Of a DNA stretch of 64,000 bases, positions 10,044 through 19,006 are shown piece by piece. The notes below the pieces were generated by a model, which did not search any database, was not told the origin of the DNA, and saw nothing but the letters and a program-made list of their open reading frames with translations. The translations under genes were made by a program, and so were the position numbers. Origin of the DNA: Glaciimonas sp. PAMC28666 (GTDB lineage Bacteria; Pseudomonadota; Gammaproteobacteria; Burkholderiales; Burkholderiaceae_D); assembly GCF_016917355.1 (NCBI RefSeq), contig NZ_CP070304.1, positions 3,534,001 through 3,598,000 of the forward strand, written 5' to 3'. How positions within the stretch are numbered: the stretch's first letter is position 1; the number at the start of each line of letters is the position of its first letter.

Positions 10044-10604
10044 TCAATAAGGCACATAATCCGGCGGGGTGTTATAGCCACGTTGCTGCGGAGCATAATA
10101 ATCAGGCGGCGGCGCAGGCGCATAGCGAGGGCGACGATTATCATCATAGCCTGCCGGCACCGGAACCCGGTTACCCTTCGCATACATACACTGCGTGTAC
10201 ACATTGTTATATTGGCGCTGTATGCCAGCACCACTACGATCAGCATTGTTACTCGCCGCGGAGCTGCCGACCAACAACCCACCACCGGCACCAATCGCAG
10301 CACCCGCACCCGCACGACCACTCGCCGCGCCGATTAACGCGCCGACCGTGGCACCGATCAACGTACCCGCCACCGCAGTGCCAGTCGCATTATCGGCTGT
10401 AGCCTGCCCAGCTCCCGGGCCTACACGGTCCTGTGCAGAGCGATGACAATCGTTGTCATCGTTACGGAACTGGTCGTAACTTTTACCAGCGCCCGGCATC
10501 GCCATCACGTTAGGTCCGGTCGGCACGCCAACACAACCACCCAGCATCAACACGGCCGCGGCAGCGAGGATCTTTTTTGGATTGTTTAGAAATGGTTTGT
10601 TCAC
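10044..10604 (-). CDS. Glycine-zipper lipoprotein
   Basis: Putative envelope lipoprotein of 186 residues. The signal peptide ends in the lipobox LGGC with Cys24 as the lipidation site. A central glycine-zipper segment (about 75-115, GTLIGATVGALIGAASGRAG) resembles outer-membrane glycine-zipper domains such as those of SlyB or OmpA-like accessory proteins. Two Cys residues, in NDCHRSAQ and TQCMYAKGN, flank it and could form a disulfide. The C-terminal 40 residues are rich in Pro and Tyr (PAPPPDYYAPQQRGYN), as in the next gene upstream. Function is unknown; a role in envelope integrity is only inferred. The gene lies 27 bp from the Tyr/Pro-rich secreted protein gene, so they may be cotranscribed. 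Confidence 0.8.
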   Translation of the reverse strand: MNKPFLNNPKKILAAAAVLMLGGCVGVPTGPNVMAMPGAGKSYDQFRNDDNDCHRSAQDRVGPGAGQATADNATGTAVAGTLIGATVGALIGAASGRAGAGAAIGAGGGLLVGSSAASNNADRSGAGIQRQYNNVYTQCMYAKGNRVPVPAGYDDNRRPRYAPAPPPDYYAPQQRGYNTPPDYVPY

Positions 10605-10631
10605 AGTGACACCCTTTTATTTATCTTGAGT

Positions 10632-11003
10632 TTATCTTGGTTGAGAGTTGTCGGGAACGACCTTTAACCAGCCTTTAGGGCAACGTCCGACCTGCGGATA
10701 GTAACCAACCGGATTCGAGCAGTAATATCTGAAATCCTGTCCGTTGGCGACATTATCGTTGCGCTCAACATACGTTTGTTGTTGCGGCTCGATATACACC
10801 GGTTGCGGCGCATAATAAACCGGAGGCGGAGCGTAATAAACCGGCGGTGGGCCATAATAATAAGGATCGCCAATACTGATTCCGACGCTCGGACCGTAAA
10901 ATCCCCCGTGACCATAATAGCCGCCTCGACCCCAAGCGTAACTCGCGCTACTTGCCGCTAGCAAGCTCAACGCTGTTAATGCCAATAAAATGAATTTTTT
11001 CAT
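10632..11003 (-). CDS. Secreted Tyr/Pro/Gly-rich small protein
   Basis: Small exported protein of 123 residues, function unknown. The ATG at 11003 opens a clear signal peptide (MKKFILLALTALSLLAASSA, cleavage near SYA) and has a GAGAG-type ribosome site; a GTG or ATG further out lacks support. The mature part starts with Gly/Tyr-rich sequence (WGRGGYYGHGGFYG), continues with repeats of PPPVYYAP, and ends with a compact Cys pair region (FRYYCSNPVGYYPQVGRCPKGW) that is common to many Burkholderiales secreted proteins. Probably in an operon with the downstream glycine-zipper lipoprotein, with which it shares Tyr/Pro-rich composition. Confidence 0.75.
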   Translation of the reverse strand: MKKFILLALTALSLLAASSASYAWGRGGYYGHGGFYGPSVGISIGDPYYYGPPPVYYAPPPVYYAPQPVYIEPQQQTYVERNDNVANGQDFRYYCSNPVGYYPQVGRCPKGWLKVVPDNSQPR

Positions 11004-11385
11004 GATGTCTCTCACCATTTGCTTAGTACTTAATCATAATTCCGCCTTTGAACTATTACCAAGCTAAGTTACTTTCGGTTGCAAATCCTGTGGTACAGGA
11101 ACTAAATTGATACAATTCTCAATAATTTTATTGAGACACATTTCTTGCCAAAATACTGCAAAACGCGTTCGGATTATATATTGCATCTGTATGTGCAACA
11201 TTTTTTGAAATAGCTTGGCGGGAACAACGCCTGGATAAGTCAGTCACATTAACGGGGCCTGTAGCCATAAGTCCCTTGCTTTAACGGCCCATTCCGGTCG
11301 CGTTGGCTTGATTTGACATGGCGATTGCACGTCACCCAATCACTATTTGTTCAAAAGTTATAACTAAAACAAGGATATTTACAGC
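11004..11385. promoter_or_regulatory. Divergent promoter region with two small inverted repeats
   Basis: The spacer lies between the small secreted protein gene (minus) and the aldo-keto reductase gene (plus). It contains the perfect palindrome TCTCAATAATTTTATTGAGA at 11117-11136 and TTGCA-N8-TGCAA at 11181-11198. Either could be an operator, but no regulator gene is adjacent. No small gene is supported. Confidence 0.4.
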
Positions 11386-12420
11386 ATGACTTATCACGCA
11401 TCCACCAAACGCTATGAACAGATGCAGTATCGCTTCTGCGGTCGCAGTGGACTTAAACTTCCATTGTTATCCCTTGGTTTGTGGCACAACTTTGGCGACA
11501 CTACGACACTGGCGCGTCAACGCGAACTGGTTCACACCGCGTTTGATCACGGGATTACCCATTTTGATCTGGCGAATAATTACGGGCCTCCGTATGGCAG
11601 CGCAGAAACCAATTTCGGTCGCATCCTCAAGGAAGATTTAAAGCCCTATCGAGATGAACTGATTATTTCCACCAAAGCCGGTTGGGACATGTGGCCTGGT
11701 CCTTATGGACAGGGCGGCGGCTCGCGCAAATACGTGTTGGCCAGCCTCGATCAGAGTTTGCAACGGCTGGGTCTGGATTATGTGGATATCTTTTATTCGC
11801 ACCGCTTTGATCCAGAAACGCCACTGGAAGAAACCATGAGCGCGTTAGCGACAGCCGTGCAACAAGGCAAAGCCTTGTATGTCGGCGTGTCGTCATACTC
11901 TCCCGAAAAAACCCGTGAAGCAGCAGCCTTATTACGTGAATGGAAGGTGCCGTGCCTGATTCATCAGCCTTCTTACAACATGTTCAATCGATGGATTGAG
12001 AAAGGTTTGCTGGATGCCCTGGAAGCGGAGGGCATGGGTTGCATCACCTTTACAGCATTGGCGCAGGGCTTGCTCACCGATAAGTATCTGAATGGTATTC
12101 CGGACGATGCGCGAGTTAATCAGGCCGGCGGCGGATCGCTGCAAAAAGCGCATTTAAGTCCGGAAAATCTGGAGCGTGTCGGAGCGTTAAACGCAATCGC
12201 GATAGCCCGTGGACAAAGTCTGGCGCAGATGGCGTTAGCTTGGGTTTTACGTGATCCGCGTGTGACTACCACCTTGATTGGAGCCAGTAGTCCGGCGCAG
12301 ATTATCGAAAATGTCGCTGCATTGCAACGTCTGGATTTTTCCAGCCAGGAGCTGGCCGCGATTGATGTGCAGGCGCAAGAAGGCGGTATCAATTTGTGGG
12401 CGAAGTCCTCTCAGGGATAA
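11386..12420 (+). CDS. YghZ/GpR-type aldo-keto reductase
   Basis: Cytosolic NADPH-dependent aldo-keto reductase of 344 residues, close in type to E. coli YghZ (L-glyceraldehyde 3-phosphate reductase, linked to methylglyoxal detoxification). The catalytic tetrad is visible: D61 and Y66 in DLANNYGPPYG, K97 in STKAGW, and H139 in YSHRFD. The C-terminal cofactor region has the IGASSPAQIIENVAAL pattern. The start at 11386 has AAGGA about 12 bp upstream. It is monocistronic: a regulator gene is convergent downstream and a secreted-protein gene is divergent upstream. Family assignment is strong; the physiological substrate is inferred from the subfamily only. Confidence 0.93.
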   Translation: MTYHASTKRYEQMQYRFCGRSGLKLPLLSLGLWHNFGDTTTLARQRELVHTAFDHGITHFDLANNYGPPYGSAETNFGRILKEDLKPYRDELIISTKAGWDMWPGPYGQGGGSRKYVLASLDQSLQRLGLDYVDIFYSHRFDPETPLEETMSALATAVQQGKALYVGVSSYSPEKTREAAALLREWKVPCLIHQPSYNMFNRWIEKGLLDALEAEGMGCITFTALAQGLLTDKYLNGIPDDARVNQAGGGSLQKAHLSPENLERVGALNAIAIARGQSLAQMALAWVLRDPRVTTTLIGASSPAQIIENVAALQRLDFSSQELAAIDVQAQEGGINLWAKSSQG

Positions 12421-12459
12421 CTTTCATAAGCCGGTCTGATTTTCGCGCCAAAATCGAGA

Positions 12460-12481
12460 AGGCCTGCAGAAGTGCAGGCCT
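12460..12481. terminator. Hairpin between convergent genes
   Basis: A perfect 9-bp stem, AGGCCTGCA and TGCAGGCCT, with a 4-nt loop lies 40 bp after the reductase gene. There is no T-run on the plus strand, so it is a weak or Rho-assisted terminator rather than a classical one. Confidence 0.5.
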
Positions 12482-12605
12482 GAGCCATAATTTAGAGTTT
12501 CTAAAAGTCGTTTGGCCGGGCAACCAAAAAAGTAGAATGATCTTATAGGCGGCGGTAGGTTTTTCAGTTCCTACGGCACGCCTCGCCAGCACCAGGCTTT
12601 GGTCT

Positions 12606-13640
12606 CTAAGCTACGTACCCCGCTGGTTCACATTGGGCCGCTGCTGTCTGGCTTAATAAAGGCAGTGAGATAGAGACCGAGGCTTGTTTGCGCCGTTCAG
12701 AGCTCGGTGCAACATTGAACACCTCGCGATAAGTTTTGCTAAAATGGCATGCTGACTGAAAACCGCATGCCATCGTAATACTAAGAATTGACATGTCGGT
12801 TTGGCGTAATAATTCACGTGCCTTGCGTAAACGCAGCGTCAGGTAGTAATGCGTTGGCGACATTCCCATATGCTCCTTAAACATACGCTGAAGCTGTCGC
12901 GGCGATGAGTTGGACAGTTGCGCCAGGTCCTCGAGCGACAACGGTTCTTCGATATTTGCTTCCATTAGCGACACGACTTCCACCATGGCAGGCCGTGCCG
13001 AATTCATCCGCACCGTTAAGGGCACGCGTTGCTGGTCCTTGTCATCGCGCACATGTTCGAGAATAAACTGATCGGCGATAGCCGCAATAGTCGTCTTTCC
13101 CACCTGACGTGAGATCAGATTGAGCATCATATCCAGTGGCGCGATGCCACCGGTACAAGTCAGGCGATCCCGGTCAATCACGAACAGATCTCGCGAAAAA
13201 GAAACTGATGGAAATGTGCGACGCAGAGCCGACATGTTTTCCCAATGCGTGGCGCAGACGTAGCCATCCAGCAAGCCTGCTTTAGCCAAGGCGAAGGTGC
13301 CGGTGCACAAACTGCCCATTGCGACGCCTTGATTGGCGAAGCTTTGCATGAGTACTAAGGCATCCGAATGAATTGCTGTCTCGATCTCGGTGCCGCCGCA
13401 AACAAAAACGACGTCGGGAATGTCTGCCGGATCAGGACGGCCGGATTTTACAGATAGCCCATTACTGGCACATACCATTCCACCTTCCGGCGTAATCACA
13501 GACCAGCGATAAAGTGCTTTACCTTCCAGATAGTTGGCCATTCTTAATACTTCGATCGCATTAGAGAAAGCAATCATCGTAAAGTTATAAAGCGGAAGAA
13601 AAGCAAAGTGCGAGAAAGACGAAATTTCACTTTTAGACAT
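12606..13640 (-). CDS. GlxA-family transcriptional regulator (DJ-1/PfpI plus AraC domains), GbdR paralogue
   Basis: Transcription factor of 344 residues. The N-terminal DJ-1/PfpI-like domain (about 8-185) has the nucleophile-elbow-like GSLCTGTFALAKAG segment; such domains bind small amine ligands in GbdR, SouR, CdhR and ArgR. The C-terminal AraC domain (about 215-315) has two helix-turn-helix units (LSLEDLAQLSNSSPRQLQRM and MSILSITMACGFQSACHFSK). The ATG at 13640 is preferred to a TTG at 13658 because GGAG precedes it at good spacing. It closely resembles the GbdR-like protein at 33028-34158 (both share IAFS-AIEVLRMANY and LYRWSVI). Given the betaine cluster beginning 2.3 kb away, a sarcosine- or betaine-responsive role (SouR-like) is possible but not shown. 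Confidence 0.88.
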   Translation of the reverse strand: MSKSEISSFSHFAFLPLYNFTMIAFSNAIEVLRMANYLEGKALYRWSVITPEGGMVCASNGLSVKSGRPDPADIPDVVFVCGGTEIETAIHSDALVLMQSFANQGVAMGSLCTGTFALAKAGLLDGYVCATHWENMSALRRTFPSVSFSRDLFVIDRDRLTCTGGIAPLDMMLNLISRQVGKTTIAAIADQFILEHVRDDKDQQRVPLTVRMNSARPAMVEVVSLMEANIEEPLSLEDLAQLSNSSPRQLQRMFKEHMGMSPTHYYLTLRLRKARELLRQTDMSILSITMACGFQSACHFSKTYREVFNVAPSSERRKQASVSISLPLLSQTAAAQCEPAGYVA

Positions 13641-14364
13641 GACCGACTCCGTTGGCAAACCTCAGCGACGGTCAATGTACCGTCGATTGACTAAAAAAAA
13701 CAAATGCTTTCGGTTGTGCGGTGCAATAAGCATGCCATTAGGGGGCGCAAGATTTTGGGCTGCTTCTGTGTGCTGCGATAATCTTTAGGCGGTGAGGCGA
13801 GTTGCTCCGCCGTCAATATTTGCGTTCCGGAGCTTGGTGAATTACAACAATTTTTTTGCCGTCGCCTCAGGAAAGGTCATCGATAGAGTAAGAATGTTTT
13901 AAAAAAATAACGTTTGTGTTTTTGTAAATGCGTCTTCATTACGCTCCCTTTCAGCGCGTGGATGATCCAATTTCGAGCGAAGAACGTGCACATTTGGTGA
14001 AGACGAGGATGTTGGTCTGCACCACAACAAAAAATTATATTAGCTTGGTGCGGCAATTGCATTCCCAATTGATGCGCATGCAGCACCGCCCGGAACCATT
14101 TCCCGTACCTCAGTTAAAGATGATGCGCTGTGCGGTATTAGTCAACCGATATGCGGGACGGTAGCGCGTTCTGTTGCCACCAGTTCTTGTCGGGAGTGAC
14201 GCTTCCGTTTGAAAGCGCCGATAGTTTATTCATGGTGCTGACAGTGCAGTTTAACGATGGTGGCAGCTTACCGTGCTGAACGAAAACAGCGCATGTGAGG
14301 CGGATTCATGGGGTTAGGTTCTCAGGTACAATTTGGGAAATGATGGGTTGGCATTGGAGAAAGA
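13641..14364. other. Gene-poor region upstream of the MgtC-family gene
   Basis: About 720 bp. The regulator promoter must lie near 13641-13750. The rest holds only short frames with no recognisable domain (for example 13928-14164 plus, 13877-14086 minus). The sequence reads like decayed or foreign DNA, but no transposase remnant could be identified. Confidence 0.5.
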
Positions 14365-15162
14365 ATGGGCTTCGGTGAGATAGCAGGGCAGGGGTGGCTG
14401 CAGATCGGCGAGTTGGGCCTGGCCTTCGTTCTGTCCGCGCTCATCGGTATGGAGCGGGAAATGCGGCAGAAGAGCGCCGGGCTGCGAACGCATACGCTGG
14501 TCGGCCTTGGCGCCGCGTTGATTATGCTCATTTCTAAATATGGCTTCACTGACGTCCTCTCGACGGGACTTGTGGTTGTCGATCCTTCGCGCGTCGCCGC
14601 CCAAGTCGTCTCGGGCATCGGGTTCATTGGCGGCGGCTTGATTTTCGTGCGCCGTGACAGCGTGCGGGGCCTGACCACTGCGGCCATCGTTTGGCTGACG
14701 GCGTCCGTCGGCATGGCCTGCGGAGCCGGTCTTCCCATTCTTGCCGTGCTGGCGACGGCGGCCCACTTCGTCGTCGTCTTCACTTTCCCGCACATAGCAC
14801 TGCGGCTGCCAAAATCGCGCTGGGCACCGTCGGTGCTTCAAATATCCTACGAGGATGGTCGGGATGTCCTGCGGGACGTGCTGCTGGCTTGTACCCAGCA
14901 CGACTTTTCAGTCAGCCGCCTCAAGGTCGAACGACCGAGCGACTCGCTCGACTCAGCAGACCCACCGGCTGCCGATGGGAAAGGAATGCTGCCGGCACCA
15001 GATGTCGGGCCCGCCTTAACAGGTGCGCAAGCCAAGCGGATCGCGACCGTGGTCCTGGAGGTACAAGGCGTCAAATTGGTCTCGAAACTGGCGGATAGAT
15101 TATCTACGATTCCTGGTGTCGTTTCCGTCCACGCCGGCGATGTTAACATACCCTCCGACTAG
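14365..15162 (+). CDS. MgtC/SapB-family membrane protein
   Basis: Inner-membrane protein of 265 residues in the MgtC family, known for survival at low magnesium and inside host cells through effects on ATP synthase or membrane potential. The N-terminal hydrophobic domain (about 10-150) contains the family features [20 protein letters not shown] and [11 protein letters not shown], followed by hydrophobic helices to about residue 140. The C-terminal cytosolic domain (about 155-260) has an ACT-like pattern ([20 protein letters not shown]). The base composition is unlike its neighbours: 43 of the 60 bases at 14701-14760 are G or C. Flanks are gene-poor on both sides. Acquisition by transfer is likely. 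No strong ribosome site is seen; an alternative start just downstream is possible. Confidence 0.85.
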   Translation: MGFGEIAGQGWLQIGELGLAFVLSALIGMEREMRQKSAGLRTHTLVGLGAALIMLISKYGFTDVLSTGLVVVDPSRVAAQVVSGIGFIGGGLIFVRRDSVRGLTTAAIVWLTASVGMACGAGLPILAVLATAAHFVVVFTFPHIALRLPKSRWAPSVLQISYEDGRDVLRDVLLACTQHDFSVSRLKVERPSDSLDSADPPAADGKGMLPAPDVGPALTGAQAKRIATVVLEVQGVKLVSKLADRLSTIPGVVSVHAGDVNIPSD

Positions 15163-15960
15163 CCCAAAAGGGGTAAGCGGGCAGTTGCGTCGCATTCTAA
15201 AACTAGTATTGCGGCGTGAACAGGCAGTACGGAGTGGGCATTATTTTGCTTGGTGGGAACGTAAGTAACGTATCCAACACTATCTTGAGCCAGACGGCGT
15301 TATCAATACCGAGATTGGATGAAATTGGGTGCTGAGTTTTTGATTCATGTGGCGATAGGAAAGTAGTCCCAAAATGTGGTGTCGCCATGCGTGGCACTCC
15401 AGATCGTCCCCTTAACAATCCGGCTGTTTCGAACCGCCGTAGATTACACTTTCCATCCGCCATCTTAATCTCGGCCGGTTAAAGCGCTGAGGAAGGTCGG
15501 CCACGCCCTATGAGGCGCGATGCGCATTGGACGGCGCCCTCGGCAAATTTCACGACAACGTCACGGCAAATCGGTCTACTCACGCACAATTTAAAGAATT
15601 GTCACCATTATTCTTTAGATTCATAGACTTAATGAAATTTTCCGGTGAATTTGACTTCACGTAAACGCAACAAGGTCAGGTGGGACTGCAAAAAAAGGCT
15701 GGCGTTTTCAGAGTGTACAACGCAATTTTTAATAGCTTACCTTGAGCAGTTACCTCAAACCGGCCTTTTAACCGTCCTTCCACGACTTGCCAAAAAGTGA
15801 CGGCGTTGTCGTAATTTGAAAGGTTCCCGTCCGCTTTAGGAAATAGCACGGCTTGGCTTAGGACAAGATGTTGTCAACAGAGAGAGTTCAGATTAGCCCT
15901 CTCCGAGACGTTAAATCTTCGTGCATTTTTTAATTGCTTGCCTATACCGGACCTGAATTC
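15163..15960. other. Gene-poor region before glyA
   Basis: Nearly 800 bp without a supported gene. The part nearest the MgtC gene (to about 15600) has short frames on the minus strand (15203-15463) with no known domain. The part from about 15600 is more AT-rich and should contain the glyA promoter and leader. I looked for a glycine riboswitch and did not recognise its conserved core. Confidence 0.5.
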
Positions 15961-17235
15961 ATGACCTCTATCAATTCTTTTTTTTCGCAGTCCCTCTCCG
16001 AGCGTGATGCGCCTGTAATGAATGCCATTGCGCTTGAGCTCGAGCGTCAGCAAGATCAGATCGAAATGATCGCTTCCGAAAACATTGTGTCGCGTGCTGT
16101 GCTGGAGGCGCAAGGGTCGGTATTAACCAATAAGTATGCAGAAGGTTACCCGGGGAAACGCTATTACGGTGGCTGCGAGTTCGTCGATCAGATTGAGGTG
16201 CTGGCGCTGGAGAGGGTCAAGCAACTGTTTGGGGCCAGCTATGCAAATGTCCAACCCCATTCCGGAGCGCAGGCAAACGGCGCAGTAATGCTGGCATTGG
16301 TTAAACCGGGCGATACAGTGCTCGGCATGTCACTCGATGCCGGTGGCCATTTGACGCATGGCGCACGTCCGGCCATGTCGGGAAAATGGTTTAATGCAGT
16401 CCAATATGGTGTTCGTCCGGATACCATGTTGATCGATTACGATCAGGTTGAAGCACTGGCGAAAGAACATCAGCCGCGCCTGATCATTGCGGGTTATTCT
16501 GCCTATCCGCGCCAGCTCGACTTTGCGCGTTTTCGCGCCATAGCTGATAGCGTCGGCGCGTTATTGATGGTGGACATGGCCCATATAGCAGGGCTGGTTG
16601 TTACCGGTCATCATCCCAATCCGATTGCGCATGCGCATGTGGTCACCTCAACTACGCACAAAACCTTGCGCGGTCCACGGGGCGGCTTCATTTTGACTAA
16701 TCATGAAGATATCGCCAAAAAAATTAACTCCGCGGTGTTTCCAGGATTGCAAGGCGGCCCTTTGATGCACGTCATTGCCGGTAAAGCGGTGGCATTCGGC
16801 GAAGCTTTGCAACCGGAATTCAAACAATACATCAGTAACGTTGTTGCCAATGCCAGCGCACTGGGAGAAGTGCTAAAAAGGGGTGGTGTTGATCTGGTGA
16901 CTGGCGGTACCGAAAATCATTTGCTGCTGGTCGATTTGCGGCCCAAAGGATTAAAGGGAACCGACGTCGAGCATGCCCTTGAACGTGCAGGCATTACCTG
17001 TAACAAGAACGGCATTCCCTTTGATACCGAGAAACCGACGATAACGTCCGGCATCCGTTTGGGTACGCCCGCTGGCACTGCGCGTGGCTTTGGCATCGAA
17101 GAGTTCCGTACCATCGGTGGTTTGATCGTGGAAGTATTGGACGGCTTGGCCCGCAAACCAGAAGGGTGCTCCGAGACGGAACTAAGCGTCCGATGCCGTG
17201 TTCTGTCGATGTGCAAACGGTTTCCGATTTACTGA
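15961..17235 (+). CDS. glyA: Serine hydroxymethyltransferase of the betaine cluster
   Basis: PLP enzyme interconverting glycine plus 5,10-methylene-THF and serine plus THF. It has 424 residues. The PLP lysine is K234 in [26 protein letters not shown] and the substrate region [12 protein letters not shown] are intact, and the C-terminus ends in the usual FPIY. The ATG at 15961 is preferred over a TTG at 15934. The N-terminus and internal sequence differ somewhat from the housekeeping type, fitting a dedicated GlyA1-like copy as in Pseudomonas aeruginosa, where glyA1 is part of the betaine/sarcosine cluster. It is the first gene of the plus-strand cluster: it consumes the glycine and the one-carbon units made by sarcosine oxidase and feeds serine to the ammonia-lyase encoded at 38373. 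Confidence 0.95.
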   Translation: MTSINSFFSQSLSERDAPVMNAIALELERQQDQIEMIASENIVSRAVLEAQGSVLTNKYAEGYPGKRYYGGCEFVDQIEVLALERVKQLFGASYANVQPHSGAQANGAVMLALVKPGDTVLGMSLDAGGHLTHGARPAMSGKWFNAVQYGVRPDTMLIDYDQVEALAKEHQPRLIIAGYSAYPRQLDFARFRAIADSVGALLMVDMAHIAGLVVTGHHPNPIAHAHVVTSTTHKTLRGPRGGFILTNHEDIAKKINSAVFPGLQGGPLMHVIAGKAVAFGEALQPEFKQYISNVVANASALGEVLKRGGVDLVTGGTENHLLLVDLRPKGLKGTDVEHALERAGITCNKNGIPFDTEKPTITSGIRLGTPAGTARGFGIEEFRTIGGLIVEVLDGLARKPEGCSETELSVRCRVLSMCKRFPIY

Positions 17236-17241
17236 ATTTTT

Positions 17242-17271
17242 GTGGCGGTTCGACGACTGTTCAGTCGCCAC
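17242..17271 (+). terminator. Hairpin after glyA
   Basis: Outer arms GTGGCG and CGCCAC (17242-17247, 17266-17271) enclose an alternative inner stem GACTG-TT-CAGTC (17255-17266). No T-run follows, so it may partly attenuate or stabilise the glyA message rather than end it fully. Confidence 0.4.
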
Positions 17272-17332
17272 CTAAAAATCAATGTGAAGCAAGAATTTCC
17301 TCTCATTTTCGGGTCATCAAGCGGAGCACGCC

Positions 17333-18304
17333 ATGAATGCATTACACCAACAAAGTCTGGTCATCGACGGTCTGAACATTTCAAAATGGGAACGGCCAGT
17401 TTTTGAAGATATGAAAAAAGGGGGCCTCAGCGCCGTCAATTGCACCGTCTCGGTATGGGAGAATTTTCAAGGCACAGTCGGCAACATTGTAGATATGAAA
17501 AACCTGATCCGCGCCAACTCTGACCTGCTTACATTGGTGCGCGGCGTCGACGATATAACTCGCGCCAAAAAAGAAGGGCGCACAGGCGTGATTCTTGGGT
17601 TTCAGAATGCCCATGCATTTGAAGATAATCTAGGCTACATCGAGGTGTTTGCCGAGTTGGGCGTGCGGGTGGTTCAACTCTGCTACAACACTCAAAACAT
17701 GGTTGGTACCGGTTGCTATGAACGCGATGGTGGTTTGTCTGGCTTTGGCCGCGAAGTTATCGCCGAAATGAATCGGGTCGGTATCATGGTCGACCTTTCC
17801 CACGTAGGCGGCAACACCTCCACCGAAGCAATCCTGGCTTCCAGCAAACCAGTGTGCTATTCCCACTGTTTGCCGTCCGGTCTCAAGGAACATCCACGCA
17901 ACAAGAGCGATGAGCAATTGAAATTTATTGCCGATCACAACGGCTTTATCGGCGTCACCATGTTTCCGCCATTTCTCAAGCGCGGCAGTAATGCAAACGT
18001 CGACGATTACGTCGAAGCATTCGACTATGTAATCAATCTGGTGGGTGACGATTGCGTCGGCATTGGCACTGATTTTACCCAAGGATATGGCAAGCCTTTC
18101 TTTGAATGGCTGACGCACGATAAAGGTCGTCATCGTCGTCTGACGGATTTCGGCACGGTCACCAATCCTGAAGGTTTTCGTACCATCGGCGACTTTCCGA
18201 ACCTGACTGTCGCGATGGAACGCGCAGGTTGGAAAGAAGGCCGAATCCGCAAGGTTCTGGGCGAAAACTGGATGCGTGTTTTTGACGATGTCTGGTCCGC
18301 TTGA
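17333..18304 (+). CDS. M19 dipeptidase-like protein of the dimethylglycine operon (probable non-canonical metal site)
   Basis: Membrane-dipeptidase (peptidase M19) fold protein of 323 residues, corresponding in position and sequence style to P. aeruginosa PA5396, the gene upstream of dgcAB. The start at 17333 has GGAG upstream. The C-terminal metal ligands are in place (DLSHVG; SHCLPSGLKEHPRN), as is the GTDFTQG segment. The first motif, normally D-G-H-N-D with a His and an Asp metal ligand, reads IDGLNIS here, and the bridging glutamate motif is replaced by GFQNAHAFED. So three of the five usual zinc-binding positions are changed. The enzyme may bind metal differently or act on something other than dipeptides. 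It has no signal peptide and so is cytosolic. Confidence 0.85.
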   Translation: MNALHQQSLVIDGLNISKWERPVFEDMKKGGLSAVNCTVSVWENFQGTVGNIVDMKNLIRANSDLLTLVRGVDDITRAKKEGRTGVILGFQNAHAFEDNLGYIEVFAELGVRVVQLCYNTQNMVGTGCYERDGGLSGFGREVIAEMNRVGIMVDLSHVGGNTSTEAILASSKPVCYSHCLPSGLKEHPRNKSDEQLKFIADHNGFIGVTMFPPFLKRGSNANVDDYVEAFDYVINLVGDDCVGIGTDFTQGYGKPFFEWLTHDKGRHRRLTDFGTVTNPEGFRTIGDFPNLTVAMERAGWKEGRIRKVLGENWMRVFDDVWSA

Positions 18305-18368
18305 TCGCACCGTAAACGTCTTTTAAGCACGTTACATATGAATTCATATTGATGAAGGAAAACGGAAA

Positions 18369-18893
18369 ATGAAACCCCAGCTACCGATAGAAGTCGATGC
18401 AGAGACCGGCGTGTGGACCACCGATAGCTTGCCGATGCTTTATGTTCCGCGCCACTTTTTTACAAATAATCATAGCGCCGTAGAAGCTGCGTTGGGACGG
18501 GAAAAGTATGCACAGATTCTGTATGACGCAGGTTACAAATCGGCCTACTTCTGGTGCGAAAAAGAAGCCGGACAGCACGGCATGAGTGGACTGGAAGTAT
18601 ATCAACATTATCTCAATCGCCTGTCGCAACGCGGCTGGGGTTTGTTCAGTTTTTCTGAGGTGAATGCACCTGCCGCCTCGGCAAAAATCAAGCTGGTCAA
18701 TTCATCATTCGTTCTGCAACAACCAGATGCAGAAGGCAAACTTTGCTACATGTTTGCAGGTTGGTTTTCGGGTGCAATGGATTGGGTATCGGACACTACC
18801 GGTCAGAAAATAAAATCAACCTGTATTGAAACGCAATGTGCCGGCGAAGGTCATGCGCACTGTGAGTTCACCGTAACGCCTTTGCCATCCTGA
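18369..18893 (+). CDS. V4R-domain protein (DUF5943-type) of the dimethylglycine operon
   Basis: Soluble protein of 174 residues, equivalent in position to P. aeruginosa PA5397 beside dgcA. The C-terminal half looks like a 4-vinyl-reductase (V4R) small-molecule-binding domain: FAGWFSGAMDWVSDT, then IETQCAGEGHAHCEFTV, where the two cysteines and the histidine resemble the metal-binding end of V4R domains. Its biochemical role is unknown. The conserved neighbourhood (dipeptidase-like, this protein, dgcA, dgcB) argues for a part in dimethylglycine oxidation, perhaps as a sensor or assembly factor. The ribosome site is AAGGA upstream of 18369. A 9-bp tandem repeat follows the gene. Confidence 0.8.
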   Translation: MKPQLPIEVDAETGVWTTDSLPMLYVPRHFFTNNHSAVEAALGREKYAQILYDAGYKSAYFWCEKEAGQHGMSGLEVYQHYLNRLSQRGWGLFSFSEVNAPAASAKIKLVNSSFVLQQPDAEGKLCYMFAGWFSGAMDWVSDTTGQKIKSTCIETQCAGEGHAHCEFTVTPLPS

Positions 18894-18903
18894 CAAGCGC
18901 AGG

Positions 18904-18948
18904 TGGCTTAGTTAGCTTAATTAGCTTAATTAGCTCAGGTAGCTTAAG
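18904..18948. repeat. Five degenerate 9-bp tandem repeats
   Basis: Units TGGCTTAGT, TAGCTTAAT, TAGCTTAAT, TAGCTCAGG and TAGCTTAAG follow one another in the gap before dgcA. Non-coding; origin unknown. Confidence 0.85.
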
Positions 18949-19006
18949 TAGCGGTCGCTCAGAGTTATACCTGTCCATCAGTCCTTTTGGAGTTTGAACA
19001 TTCATC

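Noticed and set aside
15600-15960. Possible glycine riboswitch upstream of glyA
   Set aside because: The conserved tandem-aptamer core was not recognisable in the leader, and a covariance search would be needed.
13641-15960. Transposase or integrase remnants around the mgtC-like gene
   Set aside because: Short frames on both strands were read but none matched a recognisable transposase or recombinase motif.
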